The notes beneath the pieces are model-generated. The model was not told the origin of the DNA, did no database searches, and saw only the letters and a list, made by a program, of their open reading frames with translations. Source: Euphorbia lathyris (taxonomy: Eukaryota; Streptophyta; Magnoliopsida; Malpighiales; Euphorbiaceae). From it: a stretch of 64,000 nucleotides of DNA. Made by a program: the position numbers and the translations under genes. Positions 55,746 to 64,000 of the stretch are shown here, one piece after another. The stretch's first letter is position 1, and every line of letters starts with the position of its first letter. The DNA lies in NCBI RefSeq assembly GCF_963576675.1, contig NC_088913.1, positions 22,206,001 to 22,270,000 on the forward strand, given 5' to 3'.

Positions 55746-56080
55746 GATTTAGCATCGTCAATGGCTGCCATGAGAGAGAAATCGTATTCCTTTAGTTGCA
55801 CAATTCAACGTTATGCATTAATTTGGAAAGAGAAAGAGAAGATGATATTAATTGATGAGAGAGAATTCGGTTTTTAAAATGCACAAGGTTTTAAATTACA
55901 ACCTACATGTCAGCAGGTAAAACCTTTTTAATATTAAATGCCAACTTAAATTATGGACCATTAGATCTTGATTCAATGGATATTAATTGCTCACCACCCA
56001 TGGAGATAATTTAGTGCTCACCATTAAAACCAACCCCATATATATATATATATCCTAAATTACTGCTACAATAATAATTA

Positions 56081-56575
56081 GGGTAAAGTTCAAATAAAAC
56101 CCCTGTGGTTTCACTAATTTTCAGATAAAGGACTGTGGTTTACTTTTTGTCAAAACAAGGATTGAGGTTTCAAACTTGGATTAATGCTATTAAAACCATC
56201 TTTAACGACCTGAAAATGAAAATTTTCAAGAATTAAAGTTGTTCAATGTCATATTTTCTATGGAAATGCATTTTCGATTTTCGAAAATCATCTTTTTTGG
56301 AACATTCTCTCTCTAAACATTAACTTTCTCTCTTTACCAAACATCATCTAAACAATCTCAAAATAAAAAAGTTAGAATTAAAGTTGCTTAAAATATTAGT
56401 AGTTCTTAAAATATGTCATTTTTGAAGTCGTCAAAAGTGATTGTAATAGCATCAATCGAAAAAATCCTTATTTTGTTAAAGTTAAAAACCTCAATCCTCG
56501 TTTTGACAAAAAGTAAACCACAGTCTTTTATCTGAAAATTAGTGAAACCACATGGGTTTTATTTGAACTTTACCC
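56081..56575. mobile_element. MULE-type MITE, 9 bp TSD
   Basis: Starts GGGTAAAGTTCAAATAAAAC and ends TTTGAACTTTACCC; arms about 110 bp. TSD TAATAATTA at 56072-56080 and 56576-56584. Confidence 0.92.
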
Positions 56576-56584
56576 TAATAATTA

Positions 56585-57539
56585 TCTTTTAGTTATCTTT
56601 TAACTCTTGAAACAAAAGATATTAATGGAAACTAGCTAGGACATTTTTTTTATTTGATTTTCAAACATATTTTAAGAATTGAGAGGTCATTTGAATTTTG
56701 AAAAATAAGTAATAAAACATTATTATACTGTACAATTTATATTACAAAATTAATGTACTGAAATGTTTTTTTGGAAGAAATGTATTGGATTTTTTTGGAG
56801 AAAAAAATGTACTGAATGTTAATAAATTAGTTTATTATAAATAATATTTAAATTTAGCACCGTGAATTTTCCAGATCATATTTTAATAGTACAATATATA
56901 TTAATAAATAATAAATAAGTAATAAATGATGAAACCGAGTACCGAACCGAATCGAAATATTCAATCGGTTCGGTTCAGTTTGTCAATATTGTTCGGTTAG
57001 GTTCGGTTTTTATTTTAGGTGCTATTCGGTATTCGGTTATTTCGGTTCGGTTCAGTTTTTAAACCGAACCGACCGTTGAACACCTCTATCTAGGAGAACC
57101 AGTTTTGATTACATGAACCTTAATGACCATGCAATATGTGATCATTCACCGTTAGTTCTAGGCTTATTAGAATTCTAAGGTGGAAATTCGAAGCATCCTG
57201 CGGCTTAGATTTAATAAGCCTACATCTAATGGTGAATGTTCCGGCTAGGAGAACAGAGAGAGAATGAGGAGAGTTGGGTTTGGGCCTTGGGCTTATCCTT
57301 TAGTGGGCCGAAATAAAAAAAGTTATCTAATTTTAAATTATTAATTATTTATTCAAGTTCCATTACTCAAATCTATCTATCAAGAACTTCTACTTTAGAG
57401 GGTTACCACGTTTTGTGTAAAAAGTAGTTTTTAATTTCAAAAATCTGACAATTTTATAATTTTGTTGATCAATCTTGGACGTGTAATAAATAACAAATTC
57501 GTGTTACTTGTGTAATTTACCCTTATTTAATTCCCATTA
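56585..57539. other. Intergenic with a CGGTT-rich repeat
   Basis: About 56935-57085 is rich in CGGTTCGGTT and its complement AACCGAACCG at its two ends, a fold-back-like low-complexity repeat. The rest is AT-rich with no gene. Confidence 0.55.
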
Positions 57540-57760
57540 CTTAGGGTATCCTTAAACTTTACCAATTTTAACCTCATGGACAATGAACTTCAATTCTTAA
57601 TAGTATGACCAATGAACTTTACACTTTTTAACACTACTGGGTCACTCAACACTTCAAAACGATCGTTGACGGTCTCAAAATAATTTTTTTTGAAGAGTTA
57701 ATGATATTTTAAGGAATTTAAATTATTGAATTGGATACTAAATTAACTCTTTAATTTCCA
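57540..57760. mobile_element. One arm of a MULE-MITE (related to 11690-12224)
   Basis: TATGACCAATGAACTTTACA and the ACTCAACACTTCAAAACGATC stretch match the left arm of the 11690 element. The right arm is missing, so it is truncated. Confidence 0.55.
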
Positions 57761-59039
57761 TCTATTAATTTGTATCAAATTAATCCAATCAAACGTATAA
57801 CAGAGTGAGTGCACCGATTTAAGAAAGAACTGTCCCACTCCCCTAGAAACATAAGAAGTCAAGTTGATTATGACCTTTACATTTGTATAGTTGCAGTATA
57901 ATTAGATCCTTCATTAACTATATCTAAACGAATCTTGACTATGGAAAATGTTAAGTCACATATACAAAGAGATTTGTTACTTGTACAAGTCGAATTGCTC
58001 AAACTACAAAGATTACATGAAATCACCTTTTCAAACTTTAATCTATTACCTTGCAATGATTTAAAACAATTCTCCACAAGTGGCTTGTGATATATTTCTC
58101 ATCTATCAAAAGTGATGAATTCTTAATCTATCATTCAAATACTCTGCAATTACTTCATGTGACATGTATTCCCTACCCGAGGCACACCATGTGTGTTGGG
58201 TCGTGCTTGATAATATCTGTAAAGCATCAAACTCATAAGTCAGAATTACCATGATGATTATTTACATGCTATCGCATATGAGATAAGTCAGTTGACATCT
58301 AAAAGATTTATCCATCCTTGTATCTCATGTCAGATTTCACCAATATATAAGAACTGTCATAGATATCCATGTAACTATCTAGAAATCTATATATATATAT
58401 ATATAGCTTGTGAGATCAGTTGTCTATTAAAAAATAGGAAACATTGTTACATGCAAGTCTCTACAGTATTAAATCAATCCTTTAACATAATGGTTCATTT
58501 GGGTGGATTAAGTTTATGATCGATTAGTTATTCATAAAATTTAACTCCTGTGTGAACATTTTGTGCATTGAACATAAACTAATGATTTCTTCTATCTACT
58601 AATTAGAGGATATAAAAGATGAAATGTCTTTTAATAGTAAATCAAAATTATATATAATAAATGAAATAACAACAAATGCATATTTCATTAATTGTAAAAC
58701 TGCCCTAAAAATGTTTGTCTTTAGGACACAACACCAACATAACTAACTTTCACCTCTACAAGAAACTAACTGGAATACTAACTTCAACTACTTGAAAAAA
58801 GTATTGTATATTCTAATAGCATATCGTCCAAATTAGTTTATTAAAAAAAAAGAGTAATTTTATCCAAATAAAACATACAATTAGTATGGAATTAGTTAAA
58901 TATGGTGAAATTTTGTAATAATCTTATCCAATAACATGTAGATATTTTAATTTGATCCAAATCCAATATCTTAGTTACACAACTTTAAAAGGTGTCTATA
59001 TATATTAAAAATTAATTTTACAACCAGACTTTCTCTTGA
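57761..59039. other. Intergenic, nothing recognised
   Basis: AT-rich, with a short (AT)n run at about 58387-58404. No gene, RNA or transposon end that I can support. Confidence 0.45.
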
Positions 59040-59420
59040 TTGTAGAAAAATGGGTCTTTTTCAAGAATCTCATATTGTTAGTCTAAAGGGAAGAAAAGGA
59101 AAAAATGTATATTAGTTGTTCAAAGTCCCACCTTGGAAAGCTAGACTTTTTGGGGAGTTTGGAAGACTATTGGGGCTTGGGTTTTAGGCTTAAAGTGCCC
59201 TACAACTAGCATCATCTAATTTCTAAGGCTTAGTTGTTTTCTCTTTCTTTCTCTATTGTAATATTTGTTAATTTGCAATAATATTTAGTAGTGTCCGAGG
59301 ACGTAGGCAATATTAGCCAAACCTCGTTAAATTCTAATGTCTTCTCTATTTGTTTTATGCTTTAGCTTTCAATTTACCAATCGTTTCCACAACATCGATT
59401 TCCAATATGGTCTTTAGTTT
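59040..59420. mobile_element. Possible Ty1/copia solo-LTR remnant
   Basis: CCCACCTTGGAAAGCTAGAC near the left and GTCCGAGGACGTAGGCAATA further on, which resemble plant copia LTR text. The ends are uncertain. Confidence 0.35.
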
Positions 59421-59797
59421 CTTCCTACCCAAACATCGTTTTAGGCAGCTTACTGCTCAGGCTTTATATGCCAATACCACTCACTTCCGACGTATCGTTA
59501 CGAATTACCTCTGCCTAAGAGATTAAGTTAGTTTCTCTTATTTTCTTTTCCAAATTTCCAAAATTTTCTTTTTTCCATTAAAGTAATTATTATGATCCAG
59601 AACTTGTTAATCCATATATCACACGACAACTTTCGTATATAAATACATTTACAATAGAAATCAAATTCTTGAATCGTTGTACGAAAAAAAATTTCTACGT
59701 ACAATGGAGCCTCCCGAGATTTCAATCCTGGCTCCGGCCCTGCTCATGTACCCATAAAAGTTGACTTGGTTCAGAAAACCGAGTAGTCCCTTGAATT
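59421..59797. other. Intergenic, nothing recognised
   Basis: No feature supported. Confidence 0.4.
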
Positions 59798-61204
59798 CAG
59801 GGCCGGCCCTCGACTATGAAATGAGGGGCGTCCGCCCAGGACCCATAATATTAAGGGGCCCAAAAAAATATTTTTATATTATAGAGATGAATATGAAACA
59901 TAAAAATTGATTGGTTCAGTTGACATTAGCAAGTGGCTTGTGATTCTAATTTAGCTTGTGGTTTGAGGTTAATCTCCCCATCCTTCTTCCTTTCCCACCC
60001 TATTTTATCACTATCATTTTTTTTGTTTCCTTAAATCAAAATTACCATTTATGTATTCAATAAGAAAAATAACCATTTAATTTTTTCCAAATTTTTTTTA
60101 TTATTTCATTTCAATTTTTTTTCTTAAATTTAACTGTCAATATACATATTCAATATGAAAAATAATATATTTATAGCAAAAAAAAAAAACATAATTAAAC
60201 CCTGAACTTTGACTGTTTTAAGGATTAAGCTCCCTGATCATTTATTTTTCCACATTGGATCTTTGATCATTGATTCTATTATGGATTAGGTCCTTATTTA
60301 ACTTTTTCGTCAAGTTTGGACTACATACATCGTTAGGGCGATTTGACTTGTCGACATGGAGAAATAAAAATAAGAATTCAGCTTGAAACTGTACCAATTG
60401 ATAAACGTTAGATTTAAAATTGCACTATTTTATGCATAAATCCTAATTGCTCGCTCCTAATAACCATATGACTAAATTTGTACCTTATCCCTTGTAATAA
60501 TAAAGGGTTAAGGTGTAAAAATACCCCTAACGTTTTAGGTCAGGAGCAATTTTACCCCTAACGTCTAAAATGGTGTAATTTTGCCCCTAACGTTTGTAGC
60601 CAAGAGCAATTTTACCCCTAACGTTGGTAATGTGGGTCAATTTCAGACACTATTATAAAACACAGATATTTTTGTTCATTATTTTGCACCAATTGCGTAT
60701 CAATTCATTCTAAAAAAGGATTTTATATTTTTTGTAATTTAATAATAGAATTGGAGATTAATATTTATAAATTCGGTGAATTTTTTGAATTTTTTTGTCT
60801 TATTCATACAAAAGACAATATATTTTTTTTTTTATTTTTTAGTTTTTTTCACATCTCAACCTATGTTTATGATTTGTTACTGATAAAATGACGTACATGT
60901 GAAGTGTAGATGATAAGATTCATGACCGAGAAGACAGTTTGATGAATTATTTCTAAAATTGACCCAATTTATCAACGTTATGGGTAAAATTGCTCTTGGC
61001 TACAAACGTTAGGGGTAAAATTGCACCATTTTAGACGTTAGGGGTAAAATTGCTCCTGACCCAAAACGTTAGGGGTATTTTTGCACCTTAACCCAGTAAT
61101 AAAAAAAAATCATATGGTTTACAACTTAAAAAAATTAGAATGTATATATGGGGGCCCAAATTATCATCTCGTCCCGGGCCTCTAAACGGCCAGGAACGGC
61201 CCTA
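59798..61204. mobile_element. hAT-type non-autonomous element, 8 bp TSD
   Basis: Starts CAGGGCCGGCCCT and ends GGAACGGCCCTA, flanked by CTTGAATT (59790-59797 and 61205-61212). Same family as the element at 11464-17872. A MULE-MITE (60505-61094) is nested near its 3' end. Confidence 0.92.
60505..61094. mobile_element. MULE-type MITE nested in a hAT-type element
   Basis: Arms of about 145 bp, start GGGTTAAGGTGTAAAAATAC. Each arm contains several CCCCTAACGT motifs. TSD AATAATAAA / AGTAATAAA (8 of 9 identical) at 60496-60504 and 61095-61103. Confidence 0.92.
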
Positions 61205-61212
61205 CTTGAATT

Positions 61213-61381
61213 TATATAGTTTTTCGTTCGGTTCATGAATTTGCTTAAAGTGACATGATTAACCCTCTCAGCCCAAATGACATAATAAAAGAGGATTTTG
61301 ACAAATTAAAATATATATCATTTTAATCAAGTTTAGGAGGCCAATAGATCACTGTAAGCAAGTTTAGTAAGTCAAATTATC
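61213..61381. other. Short intergenic stretch
   Basis: AT-rich, no feature apart from the TSD of the next element at its end (61373-61381). Confidence 0.4.
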
Positions 61382-62345
61382 GGGATTTTATAGCAGGCTC
61401 CGGGTGTTCCACCTCGGATAGAAGACCTTCCATTAAATGAATGACACCTGTATTACTTTTTTTTTAAAAAAATAAAATAAAAACCGAATTCTTATCATCA
61501 GTCAGTCATGATCTCCCTGGCAATTGTCGTGTTTCGTGTCAAAATCGTGTTATCTCATATTTATGTTCCATATGGTTTTATATGTTATAAATGCTAGAAA
61601 AATGATTTTCGTATCAATCGTGTCGTGTCAGTCGGGTTGGCTCTGTAATCGTGTTTTCGTGTCAGAAATTGCCACCTCTACCTCCACTGTCACTCTTCTC
61701 CAGAAAAAGGAAAAAGGGGAAGACACGGATCTCCACCCACCATCCACCAGTTAATTGTTAATTTTCAAAACGAATTCTCTTTCTTAAAACAAATATATTG
61801 AGATCATATTTTTCAATTCCATCTGCATCAAAATGCCTCCGACAACTCGCTCAAACTTAGCTCCGGCTATTCGAGACGTTGATCTTAGAATCTTGGTGTT
61901 GTATGGAGATCAGAGAATCTTCATCGACGGCTACCAAAAAAAAAATCTCATGGAGGAGGATTAGTTTATCGGAGATTAAGTTGATCTGATATAGTTTGAG
62001 AAAATCATATTTTTTCAGATTCTGCTACAGCTACTGTTACTTTGAAGACCTTCTACCATTTTTGCAAATTCTTCATCAGTAAACAAAACAATTTCTTCAT
62101 AATTGTTGAAATATAATTCTTAACTCTATGTTTGCTTGAATCTATTCCGATGACAGCTCCCAAATTTTTCTGGCCTGAAAACATCTGCTGCCTCGCCAGT
62201 GCGACATATCCGTAGCCACAATGAAAGAGATCATGACCGATGATAAGAATTGGGTTTTTATTTAAAAAAAGTAGTACAGGTGTCATTCATTTAATGAAAG
62301 GTCTTCTATCCGAGGTGGAACACCCGGAGCCTGCTATAAAATCCC
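61382..62345. mobile_element. MULE-type element with possible captured sequence, 9 bp TSD
   Basis: Inverted arms of about 75 bp start GGGATTTTATAGCAGGCTCC and end with its complement. TSD CAAATTATC at 61373-61381 and 62346-62354. The interior is less AT-rich than the flanks and includes a small gene-like ORF (61833-61964), so a Pack-MULE is possible. No transposase. Confidence 0.9.
61833..61964 (+). CDS. Short ORF inside the MULE-type element, unknown
   Basis: 43 codons. The product starts MPPTTRSNLAPAIRDVDLRI and continues with LVLYGDQRIFIDGY. Composition is gene-like and unlike the AT-rich surroundings, and a basal-UTR-like stretch precedes it. It could be a captured 5' exon fragment of a host gene. 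I do not recognise the source, and it may not be expressed. Confidence 0.35.
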   Translation: MPPTTRSNLAPAIRDVDLRILVLYGDQRIFIDGYQKKNLMEED

Positions 62346-62499
62346 CAAATTATCACTCTAAATAAATCTAAATGACCAATAAATCACTTTAATCAAGTTC
62401 AAAAAGCTGTGACCGTCATGTATATGTTCAAATAGCTTTTAATAATTAAATTATTAGACCAAACCTATAAAATAGAAATGTAATTAGTAATAATAAATT

Positions 62500-63058
62500 G
62501 GATAATTAATTTATTAGTCCTATATTTTGATAAAACACACTGTTTAGTCCTTGTATTTTTAAAAACACATGGTAAGGTCTCTAACCTTTTTCTCAGTGAA
62601 TTGTTTAGTCCTTCCGTTTGTTTGTTAGATTTTTTACCGTTTATGACTTCAGAAATGACTAAATTACCCTTTACTATTTACCTTCAAACTTCAGAAGAGG
62701 AAATCCAATTTAGAAAAAGAAGCTATTTGTTTGGAGAACAAGAAAAAGAACAGACCCAATGCTTACAAATTTGAACGATTAAGAAGAAAATCAAGAAAAA
62801 GAACACTCAAAGTTGATTTCATATGCATTAGAGTTTAAAGGAAAGGAAAATAAAGGAAAAGAAGAACGCAAATCCAAATTGACTAACAAAATCTTCATGA
62901 GAGTCTAACAGCAGAGACTAAACATTTCACCGAGAAAAACGTTAGGGACTAAACAGTTCACCGAGAAAAACATTAAGGACTTTACCGTGTGTTTTTGAAA
63001 ATACATGGACTAAACAGTGTGTTTTATCAAAATATAGAGACTAATAAATTAATTACCT
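62500..63058. mobile_element. MULE-type MITE, 9 bp TSD
   Basis: Arms of about 120 bp contain TTTTGATAAAACACACTGTT and its complement. TSD TAATAAATT at 62491-62499 and 63059-63067. Confidence 0.88.
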
Positions 63059-63190
63059 TAATAAATTTCAAAGGTCTAATACATTCCCAGCCCTCCAAGT
63101 TGTCCAAAAGTTTAATAAAACAAAACTAAAATTGAAAGGTTAAATAGTATAAATACGTAAAGTTAAAGAGCTTAACATGATAAAGTTATA

Positions 63191-64000
63191 GGGAAAATTA
63201 CAAAACTAGGTCAAATGGGAGGCCCATTTACATATTTAATCCATTTACTCAACCTACTACATATCTAGACTAATTTTGTGTGACTTTTCCATAATACCTC
63301 TAACCTTCCCACTTCCCACAACGCGAACGCCCGCTCCCCCCTTCTCTTTGGTTACGCAAAAAGTTGGCTCCTCCATTAATGATTTGAAGACTTTTGATCT
63401 TCCTATCTTCCTTTAAATTGCACGAAATCTGCACAATTTCGCCAAATCACAATGAATTTCTCTTTTTCCTCTCTTCATCTCTTGATTCTGCAACTTCCTA
63501 ATCCTAGAAAACGAAGTCATGGTTCTTCATCTTCCTGTTCCTGCTCGTGTTATTTGGTTTCTTTCTTCTTGTTACCATCAAAGAAATGGTTATTCTACGT
63601 TATTTCCATCGTTTTCCCCAGTTTATCATATTGTTATTGTCGCTTTTAAGGGTGAAAGGCGCGAAAAATGTAAGTATCTGCTGTTTTTTCTGCGTTTTTT
63701 CATGAATACACTTCGCGTAGTCGATGATTTCGCGAAGATCTGCGAAGAGAAAGAGCCTGAAATGTGAAGATCTACTTCGTGAATCGATGATTTCGCGAAT
63801 ATCTGCGAAGAGAAAGAGCCTAAAACGTATGGATCTACTTTGCGAATCGATTAGTTCGCGAAGTCTGCGAGTAGAAAAGTTCATGATTTGACTCGCAGAC
63901 TTTGCGAAAGCATCGATATGCGACTTAAATCGTCACGTGTCAGACCTCGCATACCTCGCGAAAACATCGATTAACGAAGTAAAATCACCTCTTTCCCTGC
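63191..64000. mobile_element. Probable left part of another MULE-type element, running off the window
   Basis: Begins GGGAAAATTACAAAACTAGG, the style of the other MULE-type arms here. The right arm would lie beyond 64000, so the class is inferred from the left end only. Confidence 0.45.
63710..63885. repeat. 64 bp tandem repeat with TTCGCGAA palindromes
   Basis: Units start at 63710, 63774 and 63837 (ACTTCGCG.., ACTTCGTG.., ACTTTGCG..), each with GATTTCGCGAA and, in the first two, ATCTGCGAAGAGAAAGAGCC. CpG-rich palindromes continue to 63990 (CTCGCGAAAAC). A minus-strand frame across it (63884-63600) encodes repeats but looks like a by-product. Confidence 0.85.

Noticed and set aside
63600..63884. 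94-codon minus-strand repeat protein
   Set aside because: The repeat unit is non-coding in character and the repeat length (63/64) changes phase between units.

Overview
This is nuclear DNA of a flowering plant, most likely a eudicot. It is AT-rich and has PR-1 genes, an exon of a class I LOB-domain transcription factor, a plant-type L1 LINE with an RNase H domain, Ty3/gypsy remnants, and hAT, CACTA, PIF/Harbinger and Mutator-like transposons. I cannot name the species. Genes are few and most of the window is repeats, many with readable termini and target-site duplications (TSDs).

Left part (1-22,690): three PR-1 (CAP/SCP) genes on the + strand. The first (2-262) is cut by the window edge. 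The second (6521-7009) and third (20367-20855) lie in two copies of a roughly 3 kb duplicated segment (5422-9960 and 19411-22560). Each copy has later insertions that the other lacks: a 1,502 bp solo LTR in the second, and a 322 bp Tourist-like MITE in the third. Between them is a hAT-type element (11464-17872) holding a MULE-MITE and a long LTR-like segment, which itself contains a 5'-truncated LINE and a tRNA-derived SINE.

Middle (22,686-44,005): the 5' LTR, gag, protease and half of the reverse transcriptase of a decayed Ty3/gypsy element, which ends abruptly where a complex satellite starts. The satellite has about 48 monomers of roughly 150-190 bp. Nearly every monomer carries one telo-box (TAGGGTTT). 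The monomers are arranged as about 505 bp trimers in five blocks. Each block ends in a shared tail with a GACGTC palindrome and two antisense tRNA-like cassettes. A Pack-MULE-like element sits in the third block.

Right part (44,005-64,000): a cluster of small genes of unknown function with related helical/coiled-coil ends (44158+, 45609-, 51186+), followed by a five-exon gene (52832-55112) joining a plant 'putative transposon protein' domain to an FCP1/HAD-type domain, with one frameshift. A 4.87 kb CACTA element carrying host gene fragments, including an LBD first exon, has landed just downstream of the TATA box of the minus-strand small gene, inside a divergent promoter. The rest (55,340-64,000) is a series of MULE- and hAT-type non-autonomous elements with clear TSDs, and no host gene I can support.
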